Assembly (NCBI RefSeq): GCF_008704795.1
Contig: NZ_CP023690.1
Location: 7,450,501 to 7,514,500, forward strand
DNA from: Streptomyces spectabilis
Lineage (GTDB): Bacteria > Actinomycetota > Actinomycetes > Streptomycetales > Streptomycetaceae
Length of the DNA stretch: 64,000 bases
Reading direction: 5' to 3'
The notes below the pieces were generated by a model. It was not told the origin of the DNA. It did no database searches and worked only from the letters and a program-made list of their open reading frames with translations. Within the stretch, counting starts at the first letter, position 1, and every line of letters starts with the position of its first letter. Below, in pieces: positions 16,458 through 24,306 of this stretch. A program made the translations under genes and the position numbers.

Positions 16458-17663
16458 CTACCCGTTTTGGAACACCTTTTCAAAACTTGGGGACGCCGAA
16501 GCGGGGGGTGCCGCGGGCGTCCGCCGTTCCAGGATCCCGGCGCCCACCGCCGCCGCGCAGCCGAGCGCCGCGAGCCCGGCGCCGACCCACGCGACGGCCG
16601 CGTACCCGTGGCCCGCGTCGATGACCAGGCCGCCGAGCATCGGCGCGACCGTGTTGCCGACGTTGAACGCGGCCGTGTTGGTCGCGCCGACGAGCGTGGG
16701 CGCGTCCGGCGCGAGCGTGAACACCCGTGACTGGAGGGCGGGGTTGGTGACGTACCCCGCCGCGCCGAGCAGGAAGACGAGCGCCACCACGACGGCCGCC
16801 GCCGAGCCCGCGGTCAGCGCGAGCACCGCCGAGACCGCCGCGAGCCCGCCGAGCCCCCACGCGAGCGTGGCCACCGCGTGCGCCCGCGCCGTCCGGCCGC
16901 CGACGACCAGGCCGAGCATGCCGCCCGCGCCGAACAGCGCGAGCACCGCGGGCACCCACCCCTCGCTCAGGCCCGTCTCGTCCGTGAGCAGCGCGGCCAG
17001 ATAGCTGAAGGTCACGATCACCGCGCCGAAGGCGAAGGCCGTGACGGCGTACGACAGCCACAGCTGGGGCCGCGCCATGCCGCGCAGCTCCGTCCGCACG
17101 GAGGGCGCCGCGCCCCGCTCGCCGCCCGGCACCGCCGCCACCGTGCACACCAGGCTCACCACCGTCGCCGCCGCGACCGCCCAGAACGCGGCCCGCCACC
17201 CCGCCGACTGGCCCAGCACGGTGCCCGCCGGTACGCCGACGATCGTCGCCAGGGTCAGACCGCCCGCGACCAGGGCCACCGCCTTGCTCTTCGCCTCGCT
17301 CGGCACGAGCGCGACCGCCGTCGCCACGGCCACGCCCCAGAAGCCCGCGTACGCGAGCGCGCTGACGATCCGCGTCGCGAAGAGGAGCCCGTAGCCCGGC
17401 GCCACCGCGCCCACCACATGGCCCGCCACGAACACGGCTTGCAGGATCACCAGGGCCGTCCGGCGCGGCCACCGCAGCGTCGCCACCGCGAGCAGCGGCG
17501 CCCCGACGACCATGCCGATCGCGAACGCCGAGATCAGCAGCCCCGCGTCGGGCACGGACACCCCCAAGTCCGCCGCCATGCCCGGCAGCAGCCCGGACAG
17601 CATGAACTCCGACGTCCCTTGCGTGAAGATCCCGAGCGCCAACACATAGACCGCGAGCGGCAT
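16458..17663 (-). CDS. MFS transporter (drug/arabinose-efflux AraJ-like group)
   Basis: 401 residues, about 12 membrane segments. The N-terminus GIFTQGTSEFMLSGLLPGMA and motif A-like loop VATLRWPRRTA fit the proton-coupled AraJ/Cmr-type efflux branch, with a second-half pattern AATNTAAFNVGNTVAP. Its last eight codons overlap the TetR operator. First gene of a minus-strand run MFS-TetR-GNAT. Export of a small molecule sensed by the TetR protein is the likely role. Confidence 0.9.
   Translation of the reverse strand: MPLAVYVLALGIFTQGTSEFMLSGLLPGMAADLGVSVPDAGLLISAFAIGMVVGAPLLAVATLRWPRRTALVILQAVFVAGHVVGAVAPGYGLLFATRIVSALAYAGFWGVAVATAVALVPSEAKSKAVALVAGGLTLATIVGVPAGTVLGQSAGWRAAFWAVAAATVVSLVCTVAAVPGGERGAAPSVRTELRGMARPQLWLSYAVTAFAFGAVIVTFSYLAALLTDETGLSEGWVPAVLALFGAGGMLGLVVGGRTARAHAVATLAWGLGGLAAVSAVLALTAGSAAAVVVALVFLLGAAGYVTNPALQSRVFTLAPDAPTLVGATNTAAFNVGNTVAPMLGGLVIDAGHGYAAVAWVGAGLAALGCAAAVGAGILERRTPAAPPASASPSFEKVFQNG
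16464..16486. promoter_or_regulatory. Putative TetR operator in front of tetR
   Basis: 23 bp with outer arms GTTTTGGAA (16464-16472) and TTTTCAAAAC (16477-16486). The six outer bases GTTTTG/CAAAAC are identical to the operator upstream of the MFS gene. It lies within the coding end of the MFS gene. Confidence 0.65.
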
Positions 17664-17692
17664 GGGTGTCCCTCCCTAGATGCGCGTACGTA

Positions 17693-17716
17693 GTTTTGAA
17701 GCACTCGCTCCAAAAC
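17693..17716. promoter_or_regulatory. Putative TetR operator in front of the MFS gene
   Basis: 24 bp, GTTTTG-A-AGC-N4-GCT-C-CAAAAC: nine of twelve positions per arm pair perfectly. It lies 30 nt upstream of the MFS start at 17663. Confidence 0.7.
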
Positions 17717-17738
17717 CAGGGTGGACGTTAGCACGGGG

Positions 17739-17793
17739 GCGCCCCAAAGGGGCGCGGGGAACTGCGCGACCAGCCCCCACGCCGCCGCAGACG
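17739..17793 (+). repeat. Intergenic repeat family 2, copy 1
   Basis: A hairpin GCGCCCC-AAA-GGGGCGC followed by GGGGAACTGCGCGACCAGCC and a GC-rich tail ending CCGCAGACG. Copies 2 and 3 are at 58093 and 61197. It lies between the MFS start and the MOSC gene stop, so it may end transcription of the latter. Confidence 0.8.
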
Positions 17794-17796
17794 GAA

Positions 17797-18624
17797 TTAG
17801 TCGGTGGTCTCCCAGGCCGTCACGGCCAGCTCGTCGCCGACGGCCAGCTTCCCGCTGCGCAGCACGGAGAACTTGACCCCCAGCGCGACACCCCCGCCCG
17901 CCTGCCGCCGATACCCGGCCAACGTACGCAGAGGCTCGGGCCCGGCCCGCTGGCCCGAGGCCTGGTCGACAAGCGTGACCGCACAGCGAATCGCCGGCTT
18001 GGCGAAGCCCAGCTCGGCGTTGCCGACGCCCACGGTCCTGACCGCGTCCTCCGTGTGCGGCGCGTCCCACCCGTCCACGACGATGTTGGGCCGCAGCCGG
18101 CTGAGGGCGATGGGGCTTCGACCGGCCGCCGTGATGCGGGCGTTGAGGTCGTCGTACGACGACCGCGACAGCAGATGCAGCGCGCCGCTGTCGGCGAAGC
18201 CGGACGTACCCGGGTGGAGCCCGTCGGTGACCCGCTCGTGCTCCGGCGGCACCCGCACCAGACGGCAGTCCGTGCCGAGCACGTCCGAGAGCCACCGCGC
18301 CGCCTCCGCGCCCTGGTCGACGGCCTTGAACGGCGCCCCGAACAGGTCCACGTCGCAGCGCGGCGACTCGACGTCGACCTCGATCTCCAGCGGCTCCGCG
18401 TCCGGGGCGCGCAGGGTGAGCCGTCCGCCGTCCCAGCTCACCTCGGGACGGATCACGGCGAGCCGGGTGTCCTTGCGCTGCGTGCGGTACACGCCCGCGT
18501 CGTCGACCACCATGAACGCGCGGTCGTGCGCGAGGCCCGCCGGTGTCAGGGCGCTCTCCGTGAGCGCCACCCCGGCGCACCCCTTGACCGGATACGTGAT
18601 GAGGTCCGTGACTACCGCTGCCAT
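17797..18624 (-). CDS. MOSC-domain protein (mARC/YcbX-like)
   Basis: 275 residues from ATG 18624. An N-terminal MOSC_N beta-barrel domain begins VTDLITYPVKGCAGVALTES, and the C-terminal MOSC domain includes LRPNIVVDGW and IRCAVTLVDQ, where the Arg-Cys pair matches the molybdenum-ligand Cys of mARC-type reductases. Such proteins bind molybdenum cofactor and reduce N-hydroxylated bases or amines. It stands alone, divergent from the protease-like gene at 18877. The physiological substrate is not known. Confidence 0.9.
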   Translation of the reverse strand: MAAVVTDLITYPVKGCAGVALTESALTPAGLAHDRAFMVVDDAGVYRTQRKDTRLAVIRPEVSWDGGRLTLRAPDAEPLEIEVDVESPRCDVDLFGAPFKAVDQGAEAARWLSDVLGTDCRLVRVPPEHERVTDGLHPGTSGFADSGALHLLSRSSYDDLNARITAAGRSPIALSRLRPNIVVDGWDAPHTEDAVRTVGVGNAELGFAKPAIRCAVTLVDQASGQRAGPEPLRTLAGYRRQAGGGVALGVKFSVLRSGKLAVGDELAVTAWETTD

Positions 18625-18876
18625 GCCGCTCCGATCGCGGCGACGTCGTCCATGGGAGCTGCCCTTCGGTCGGTCTGGAGGTCGATCTTCCCCGTCCGCC
18701 TCAGCATCGTTCGCCGACCGGCGCGGCATCAATGCCTTTTGCCCAACGAAAAGGATCACCGTGCGTGCCGGGCGGCCCGTCTCTGTAACGGTCGGCGTCC
18801 GCCCGATCGCCCGCGTGCGCCCGCTCCCGCCACAATGGCGGCGCCGCCCTCACCCTATCTCCTCACTGGAGGCGCC

Positions 18877-19551
18877 ATGAGGCTCCGTACCGCCGTCGCC
18901 CAGCTCTTATGCGCCGCACTTCTGGGCGCCCTCGCCCTGATCGCGGCCCCCGCCGCCACCGCCGCCCCGGCGCAGACGCCGCTGCGCGGCGGCACCCTGC
19001 TCTTCAGCCCTTCCGGGCGGTGCGTCGTCTCCTTCAACGCCACCACTGGCACCCGCTACTACGGGATCATGGCGGGCCAGTGCGGCGCCGTCGGCACCAA
19101 GTGGTACGCCGACCCGGGCCTCACCACCGAGGTGGGCGTCACCGAGACGGCCGTCTTCCCCGGCAAGGACTACGCCCTGGTGCACTTCACCAACCCCGAC
19201 TACTCCTATCCGAGCGAGGTGGCCATCGGTGCGCGGGCCATCCGCATCAACCGCGCCGCGAACCCCGTCGTGGGCCAGTCCGCGTGCCGCGTCGGACCCA
19301 CGACAGGAGCGCGCTGCGGCACGGTCCAGGGCGTGAACGTGTCCATCACCTACCCGCAGGGCACGGTCAACGGCCTCTTCCGCACCAACATCTGTGCCGA
19401 GCCCGGCGACTCAAGCGGCCCCGCCTTCGCCGGTGACGGCGCGCTCGGCTTCCTCGTCGGCGGCAGCGGCAACTGCACCACCGGCGGGACGACGTACTAC
19501 CAGCCCCTGGCGCCGGTGCTCAGCGCGCACGGGCTGCGGGTGGGCTACTGA
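18877..19551 (+). CDS. Streptogrisin-like secreted S1 protein, catalytic His replaced by Gln
   Basis: 224 residues: signal peptide (about 1-30, ending ATAA) directly followed by a chymotrypsin-fold domain very like mature Streptomyces griseus proteases A/B. CAEPGDS with nucleophile Ser179, GSGNCTTGGTTYYQPL near the end, and Asp98 in KDYALVHF are kept. The His motif, normally TAGHC, reads MAGQC with Gln68 (codon CAG at 19078-19080). The residue after Ser is Ser, not Gly. Active streptogrisins carry a long propeptide; here there is none. It is probably an inactive, binding-only pseudoprotease (inference). CTGGAGG precedes the ATG. Confidence 0.88.
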   Translation: MRLRTAVAQLLCAALLGALALIAAPAATAAPAQTPLRGGTLLFSPSGRCVVSFNATTGTRYYGIMAGQCGAVGTKWYADPGLTTEVGVTETAVFPGKDYALVHFTNPDYSYPSEVAIGARAIRINRAANPVVGQSACRVGPTTGARCGTVQGVNVSITYPQGTVNGLFRTNICAEPGDSSGPAFAGDGALGFLVGGSGNCTTGGTTYYQPLAPVLSAHGLRVGY

Positions 19552-19777
19552 CGAAGTCGGCCCACGCCCCCGGGGCAACCGTCAGCCGGGGCCCGGCCGG
19601 GTGCTTGGAGTCGCGGATGTGGATGGTGGTGGGGCAGGTGGCTACCTCTACGCAGTCGTCGCCAGACCCGCTGCTGTAGCTGGACTTGTGCCAGGAGAGG
19701 GCGACTTCGACGCAGTCATCACCGTCACCGCCGCTGTAACTGCTTTTGAACCAGGCCAGTTTGGGGGTGCTCATCAT
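19520..19777 (-). CDS. DUF397 protein with internal tandem duplication
   Basis: 85 residues; ATG at 19777 overlaps the stop of the XRE gene (ATGA). DUF397 is usually 60-70 residues with one WFKSSYSGG...CVEVA unit. Here that unit occurs twice in tandem (residues 9-28 and 29-48: WFKSSYSGGDGDDCVEVALS, then WHKSSYSSGSGDDCVEVATC), a 60-nt duplication at 19634-19753, followed by the usual IRDSKHPAGPRLTV and AWADFV end. In Streptomyces, DUF397 proteins pair with XRE regulators of the DUF5753 class, as here, probably as partner or antagonist. It overlaps the protease-like gene by 32 nt tail-to-tail. Confidence 0.88.
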   Translation of the reverse strand: MMSTPKLAWFKSSYSGGDGDDCVEVALSWHKSSYSSGSGDDCVEVATCPTTIHIRDSKHPAGPRLTVAPGAWADFVSSPPAARAR

Positions 19778-20604
19778 GCTCCTCGCATCCGCTCCAGCAG
19801 GCTCACCGAGTCTTCGAAGGAGAGAGCCTGTGAGCGCATCCTGGCATACCGCATCTGGAGCACGCTGATCTCTCTCGGGTCAGAGATGAACATGCCGCCT
19901 CGCTGGCCCTCGCAGTAGGCGAACCAGCGGTTCTCGGGGCTTTCAAGGAGTCGGATTGGCCCATCCAGCCCGGAATGGCTCTCCCTCACCAGCGGCATGA
20001 TCTGAACCTCGATGTTGCGGCGCTCGGCGAGCTGGAGGATGTGCTCGATGAGCCCCTGGGTGACTTCGTCCCCACCCATGTTCCGCAGGAACAGGTGCTC
20101 TTCGAGGATGAAGCTGTACGCGGTGTTCGGTCGGTCCGTGAGGAGCTTCTGGCGCTCGCCGCGCGCCACGAGCTGGGCCTGGATCTGCTCGTCGCCCAGC
20201 GGTGGGAGCTGGTTGGCGAACAGCCTCTCCGCGTACGCGGGTGTCTGCAACAGGCCCGGAATCAGGCGGCACTCGTACGTGTAGAGGGTGACGGCCTCCT
20301 GCTCAAGGCGCGCCCATTGGCGGAACCACGCGGCCAAACCCCTCTGACGAGAAAGCTGATTCACCACGAGCCGCAGCGTCCCGAAGGCGTCCAGCGTGGC
20401 CTCCGCCTGGTCCACGAAGCGCGGTGGCGGAAAGCGCCTGCCCTGCTCGATGGAGGCGATGAAATGGGTCGAGTAGCCGATCTCGGGGGCCAGGGACTCC
20501 TGTGTGTACCCGGCCCGCTTGCGGAAGCTCTTGAGCGCGGCGCCGAACGCCTTGAGCCCATCGGTCGGTTCGGGCTCCTGAGAGCCCTGCGTGCTTGACG
20601 ACAT
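19774..20604 (-). CDS. XRE-family regulator with DUF5753 domain
   Basis: 276 residues from ATG 20604 (an upstream ATG at 20652 is possible). N-terminal helix-turn-helix (about 20-75): FGAALKSFRKRAGYTQESLA, IGYSTHFIASIEQGRRFPP. The rest is DUF5753 (about 95-265): YECRLIPGLLQTPAYAERLF, NIEVQIMPL, FAYCEGQRGG. Homologues paired with DUF397 control development or antibiotic production in Streptomyces. It is coupled to the DUF397 gene and divergent from the ATP-binding protein. An inverted repeat at 20689 is a candidate operator. Confidence 0.92.
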   Translation of the reverse strand: MSSSTQGSQEPEPTDGLKAFGAALKSFRKRAGYTQESLAPEIGYSTHFIASIEQGRRFPPPRFVDQAEATLDAFGTLRLVVNQLSRQRGLAAWFRQWARLEQEAVTLYTYECRLIPGLLQTPAYAERLFANQLPPLGDEQIQAQLVARGERQKLLTDRPNTAYSFILEEHLFLRNMGGDEVTQGLIEHILQLAERRNIEVQIMPLVRESHSGLDGPIRLLESPENRWFAYCEGQRGGMFISDPREISVLQMRYARMRSQALSFEDSVSLLERMRGA

Positions 20605-20688
20605 CACGGGTATCCCCTGACGCTCGCTTACCGTCCCCGCCAACGCGCCCATGCTTACGGGCAGTTACCCCTACTGTCTACGTTTCGC

Positions 20689-20715
20689 ACTCGTACACTT
20701 ACGGAGCGTACGAGT
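20689..20715. promoter_or_regulatory. Inverted repeat between XRE and ATP-binding genes
   Basis: Perfect 8-bp arms ACTCGTAC (20689-20696) and GTACGAGT (20708-20715) separated by 11 nt, so arm centres are 19 bp apart. Placed where an XRE dimer could control both divergent transcripts. Confidence 0.5.
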
Positions 20716-20760
20716 TTGGTGCCTCCCGAACCGCTCGTTCACACGGTCACCGTGGGTCGC

Positions 20761-21189
20761 ATGCCACCCCAGGTGCAAACCCCCACACCAGCACATGTGT
20801 TCACGCGGCGTATCAACGCCAGCCCGCGCGGGGCCCGTCAGGCCAGAACGCTCGCGCGCGACCAGCTGAACGGCTGGGGCATCCCTTACGACAGCGAACT
20901 CTCCGACGCGGCGGCCCAGATCGTCGCGGAGCTGGCGGCGAACGCGGCGACGCACGGGCGCGTCCCCGGGCGCAGCTTCGAGCTGAGGCTGCTGCTGCTC
21001 GCGGGGACGCTGCGGATCGAACTGGCGGACACGCGCGCGGAGTGCGCGCCGCCCCGGGAGGCCCGGTTGCCGCCGGACGAGGCGGAGTCGGGCCGAGGCC
21101 TCGTCCTCGTAGCGGCGTTGGCGGAGGAGTGGGGCGTGGAGAGCCGGGAGATCGGCAAGACGGTGTGGGCGCGGCTGTCGCTCGGCTGA
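20761..21189 (+). CDS. ATP-binding protein of the anti-sigma/serine-kinase type (HATPase_c)
   Basis: 142 residues from ATG 20761 (GTG 20719 and TTG 20716 are alternatives). It has the short GHKL fold of RsbW/SpoIIAB relatives: ARTLARDQLNGWGI, the N-box AAQIVAELAANAATHG, and a G-rich ESGRGLVLVAALAEEWGVE. Streptomyces carries many of these stand-alone; with XRE and DUF397 genes next to it, it belongs to a recurring regulatory trio. The partner sigma or anti-sigma factor is not in the window. Confidence 0.88.
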   Translation: MPPQVQTPTPAHVFTRRINASPRGARQARTLARDQLNGWGIPYDSELSDAAAQIVAELAANAATHGRVPGRSFELRLLLLAGTLRIELADTRAECAPPREARLPPDEAESGRGLVLVAALAEEWGVESREIGKTVWARLSLG

Positions 21190-21198
21190 GCACGGGCG

Positions 21199-21233
21199 GG
21201 CCCCGGCCACGCACAGGGGGCGCGACCGGGGCC
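21199..21233. terminator. Hairpin between convergent genes
   Basis: 8-bp arms GGCCCCGG and CCGGGGCC separated by 19 nt, between the ATP-binding gene and the minus-strand gene ending at 21246. Confidence 0.5.
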
Positions 21234-21245
21234 GTCGAGGGCTGT

Positions 21246-21668
21246 CTACCGGATGCGGTGCAGCGTCCAGGCCTCGTTGGGCGTGTCGTCCTCGGGGGCG
21301 AGCAGGATGTGACCGCCCACGTGCTCGGCGCGCAGGACGAGGTCCTTGTCCGACACGATCTGGATGCCGAACGGGGTGGGCTGGATCCGCCAGGCGACCT
21401 GGTTGCCCTCCCTGACGTAGGCGTTCTCGTCGGTGTAGTTCAGGTACTGGTTGGCCGGGCCGTAGGCCGGGCGGAGATGGTACTGGCCCGGCAGGTCCTC
21501 GGTGGCCCGCTCGATGAGCCACTCCTGGGTGATCGGGGGTATCAGCTCGGGCGCCGCGATGACGGGGCGGCCGTGCTGGACGGCGTGGGGCGTGGCGGTG
21601 AGGACCGTACGGAATCCGATGTGAGCGCCGATGATGTAGATCCCGCTCGCCAGCTGGAGATCGGACAT
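21246..21668 (-). CDS. Small beta-rich protein, possibly I66-type protease inhibitor
   Basis: 140 residues from ATG 21668, with GAAGGGA upstream. No signal peptide. The spacing of aromatic/hydrophobic strands (SGIYIIGAH, WLIER, PGQYHLRP, VAWRIQP, FGIQIVS, AWTLHRI) resembles small beta-trefoil proteins of the I66 clitocypin-like inhibitor family that some actinobacteria encode; I am not certain of this. Its relation to the pseudoprotease 2 kb away is unproven. Other beta-trefoil or ligand-binding proteins would look alike. Confidence 0.45.
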   Translation of the reverse strand: MSDLQLASGIYIIGAHIGFRTVLTATPHAVQHGRPVIAAPELIPPITQEWLIERATEDLPGQYHLRPAYGPANQYLNYTDENAYVREGNQVAWRIQPTPFGIQIVSDKDLVLRAEHVGGHILLAPEDDTPNEAWTLHRIR

Positions 21669-21951
21669 GTCTGTCCCTTCGGTCGTCGTCGGGGCCCGGC
21701 AGGTGACGGAGGCCACCGGCCTGTACACCGGCTCACTCTCACGGCGCACCGGCCCCGGGAGGCAGGCGAAATGCGGCCATGAGGGTCAGTGGCCCTAAAT
21801 GCCCGCTAGAGGGGCGGATATCGCCAACTTCTGCCGTGCAAGGGGAGGACGAGGGGGCGCGCGGGGCCCGACACCGGCGCGCCACCCGACCGCGCCGACC
21901 ACGCCCCCCGCCCCGACAACGACCGGAACAGCCGCCCCGACCAACCCCATC

Positions 21952-22084
21952 CAGCCCGTCCGGCGTTTGAGGACGAGGCGCGAAGCGCCGATAGAACGGG
22001 GGCGCGGGGGCGGAGCCCCCGGAGCGGGAAGGGGCGCCCGCGCGCGGAGCGCGCTGATGGGCACAGCGGGGCGCCCCGCGAGGG
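21952..22084 (+). repeat. Intergenic repeat family 1, copy a, with hairpins
   Basis: Core containing GTCCGGCGTTTGAGGAC (element 21952-21977), then hairpins GGCGC-GAA-GCGCC (21977-21989) and GGGGGC-GGA-GCCCCC (22006-22020), then GGGAAGGGGCG and a GCGCCCCGCGAGGG end next to the stop of the gene at 22085. It ends the 416-nt gap 21669-22084, whose other half is GC-rich and holds no gene I can support; the I66-like gene's promoter should be there. Confidence 0.75.
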
Positions 22085-22795
22085 CTAAGCCCCCCGCACC
22101 CGCACCCCCGCCTGGAAGCGAGACGTGGCGCCCACCTCCGCCATCAGCTCCGCGACCCGCCGCCGGTACGTCCGCAGCGACATGCCGAGCCGCCGGGCCC
22201 CGGCCTCGTCGGTGAGCCCGTCACTGAGCGCCCGCAGTACGAGCCGCGCCTCGTCGTCGAGGGCGGGCACCGAGGCCCGCAGGGCGTCGGCGAGCGGCTG
22301 GGCCGCCTCCCACGTGGCGTACAGCAGCGACCGCACGCCGTCGACGACCTCGGGGACCCGCACCACCGTGTACGTACGCGGGCCCCGGGACTCGGCACCG
22401 GCGAGGACGGCGATCCGCCGGTCGATGACGACGGCCTCGCGGGCGAGGGGGGTCGACGAGATGCGCACGTCCGCGCCGGACGCGGCGATGGCCGCGAGCC
22501 GCCGCTCCGAGTAGGGGTCGCCGAGCGCCTGGCGCGTGTACACCTTGCGCATGGCGAGGCCGTCGCGGGGCGCGGGTTTCCGCAGGGGCGGCCGCTTGCC
22601 GTCGGCGAAGACGGCGTTCACGCCGCCGGACCAGGTGACCAGGTCGGCGGCGCCGCACAGGAACTCCTCGCGGGCGGCGGCGAACAGGTCCCCGGCCCGC
22701 AGCACGAGCTCCCGCTCCCCACGCAACGTGACGACACCCTCCCGCTCCACCCGCCCCCGGCTCCCGGTGCGGTCCGCCCCACTTGCTCCACTCAC
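22085..22795 (-). CDS. TrmB/LuxR-like regulator with C-terminal helix-turn-helix
   Basis: 236 residues; GTG at 22795 with GGAGGTGG just upstream. The N-terminal two thirds (about 20-165) contain a PLD-like/TrmB-like effector region (MRKVYTRQALGDPYSERRLA, AREAVVIDRRIAVLA). The C-terminus is a LuxR-type HTH: DDEARLVLRALSDGLTDEAG, RRLGMSLRTYRRRVAELM. Streptomyces has many such orphan regulators. It is divergent from the aldo/keto reductase across 75 nt and may control it. Confidence 0.78.
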   Translation of the reverse strand: MSGASGADRTGSRGRVEREGVVTLRGERELVLRAGDLFAAAREEFLCGAADLVTWSGGVNAVFADGKRPPLRKPAPRDGLAMRKVYTRQALGDPYSERRLAAIAASGADVRISSTPLAREAVVIDRRIAVLAGAESRGPRTYTVVRVPEVVDGVRSLLYATWEAAQPLADALRASVPALDDEARLVLRALSDGLTDEAGARRLGMSLRTYRRRVAELMAEVGATSRFQAGVRVRGA

Positions 22796-22870
22796 CCGCC
22801 CACCTCCCTGGAGATGGCAACAACTTGCCACCTTCGTCGGCCCGGCCCCGTGCCGGGCCAGGATGTCCGC

Positions 22871-23779
22871 ATGCCGCATGAGAACACGACCGCACCCCAC
22901 CAGCCCCACGACGCGAACAGCCTGCCCGCCGCCGCGGCCGGGCGGTGGCCGCTGGGGGGCGACCTGCCCGTGCGCCGCATGGGCTTCGGCGCGATGCGGC
23001 TGCCGGGCCGCACCTGGGAGGGCCCGGCGGGCGACCCCGAGGCGGCCGTCGCCGTGCTGCGCCGCGCCGTCGAACTCGGCGTCGACCACATCGACACGGC
23101 CGCGTTCTACTTCTACAAGGACCTGTCCGCCAACGCGTTCATCCGCCGGGCCCTGCACCCGTACCCCGACGACCTGGTGATCGCCACGAAGGTCGGGCCG
23201 GACCGCTCCCCGGACCACGACTGGCTCGACGCCGCAGGACCGGCCAAGCTCAAGGCCGACGTGCACCGGAACCTGCGCCAGCTCGGCGTCGACCGCCTCG
23301 ACCTCGTCTACCTGCGCTTCCTCAGCAAGGACGGCCCCGGCGACGGCCGCTTCGAGGCCCTCGCCGAGCTGCGCGAGGAAGGCCTCATCCGACACCTGGG
23401 CGTCAGCAACGCCACCGCCGCGCAACTCGCCGAGGCCCAGCGGATCGCCCCCGTCGCCGCCGTGCAGAACCGCTACAGCCCGGTGTCCCGCGACGCCGAG
23501 GCCGACGCCCTGGTCGAGCTGTGCGCACGCCAGGGCATCGCCTTCGTGCCCTTCTTCCCGCTCGGCGGCGCGGGCGCCCCGCACATCGCGGCGCTGCGCG
23601 AGGTCGCCGCACGGCACGGGGCGAGCGCCGCGCAGGTCGGGCTCGCCTGGTCGCTGTCCGTGTCGCCCGCCGTCCTCGCCATCCCCGGCACGTCCTCGCT
23701 CGCGCACCTGGAGGAGAACGTGGCGGCGGCCGCGCTCACCCTGGACGCCGAGGACCTGGCGACCCTCACCGCGGGCTGA
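22871..23779 (+). CDS. Aldo/keto reductase
   Basis: 302 residues from ATG 22871. TIM-barrel NADPH reductase: DHIDTAAFYF with catalytic Asp and Tyr, VIATKVG with Lys, and the fourth site, usually His, in LDLVYLRFLS, where an Arg stands, as in several actinobacterial members. The cofactor region is VLAIPGTSSLAHLEENVAAA. The substrate, probably a carbonyl of a secondary or toxic metabolite, is unknown. A CAGGAT -10-like box lies 6 nt before the start, so leaderless expression is possible. It is convergent with the thioesterase 2 nt away. Confidence 0.9.
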   Translation: MPHENTTAPHQPHDANSLPAAAAGRWPLGGDLPVRRMGFGAMRLPGRTWEGPAGDPEAAVAVLRRAVELGVDHIDTAAFYFYKDLSANAFIRRALHPYPDDLVIATKVGPDRSPDHDWLDAAGPAKLKADVHRNLRQLGVDRLDLVYLRFLSKDGPGDGRFEALAELREEGLIRHLGVSNATAAQLAEAQRIAPVAAVQNRYSPVSRDAEADALVELCARQGIAFVPFFPLGGAGAPHIAALREVAARHGASAAQVGLAWSLSVSPAVLAIPGTSSLAHLEENVAAAALTLDAEDLATLTAG

Positions 23780-23780
23780 C

Positions 23781-24227
23781 CTACAGGTCGAGGACCCGCG
23801 CGTCCGTCGCCAGCGCCCGGAAGTACTCCTTCGGGTCGCCGACCATCCGCCGCTCCTTCAGATCGAGCAGGCCTCCCACGCCGGTCAGCTCCGCCGCGAC
23901 CGTGCCGTCCGGCTTGGTGAGGACCTGCTCGATCCGGAACGTCTTCCGCTCACCCCACAGGAACCGGCACGACACGGACACCTCGTCCCCGGCCCGCAAC
24001 TCGCTGCGGTACCGCACCGTGCTCTCCAGGACGACAGGGCCGACGCCCTTCTCGATCAGATCCGCCTGCCGGATCCCCGCCTCCAACAGCAGCGACCACC
24101 GCGCGTGCTCCGCGTACTGGAGGTACACCGCCTGATTCACATGCCCCTGCGAGTCCGTCTCGTACCCACGAACAGTGATCCCGACGGAGTACGCCCCCGC
24201 CGCGAACTCCCCCTGCTGCTGCACCAC
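23781..24227 (-). CDS. Acyl-CoA thioesterase, hotdog fold (YbgC/4HBT type)
   Basis: 148 residues, GTG start. The 4HBT active-site pattern YETDSQGHVNQAVYLQYAEHA (Asp, Gly-His-Val-Asn) is near residue 22, followed by strands TVRYRSELRAGDEV and RKTFRIEQVL. Hydrolyses acyl-CoA thioesters in the cytosol; chain specificity unknown. It stands alone. Confidence 0.9.
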   Translation of the reverse strand: MVQQQGEFAAGAYSVGITVRGYETDSQGHVNQAVYLQYAEHARWSLLLEAGIRQADLIEKGVGPVVLESTVRYRSELRAGDEVSVSCRFLWGERKTFRIEQVLTKPDGTVAAELTGVGGLLDLKERRMVGDPKEYFRALATDARVLDL

Positions 24228-24306
24228 GGTGCTCCCTCTCTGACCTGCTGAATGGAAACGGTGTCACCCTCAACTGCCTGATCCCGCCCGGCATTCCCGC
24301 ACGGCG

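Noticed and set aside
18877..21668. Pseudoprotease, DUF397/XRE and I66-like gene as one protease-inhibitor system
   Set aside because: They lie on different strands with separate control regions and the I66 assignment is weak; nothing in the sequence links them.
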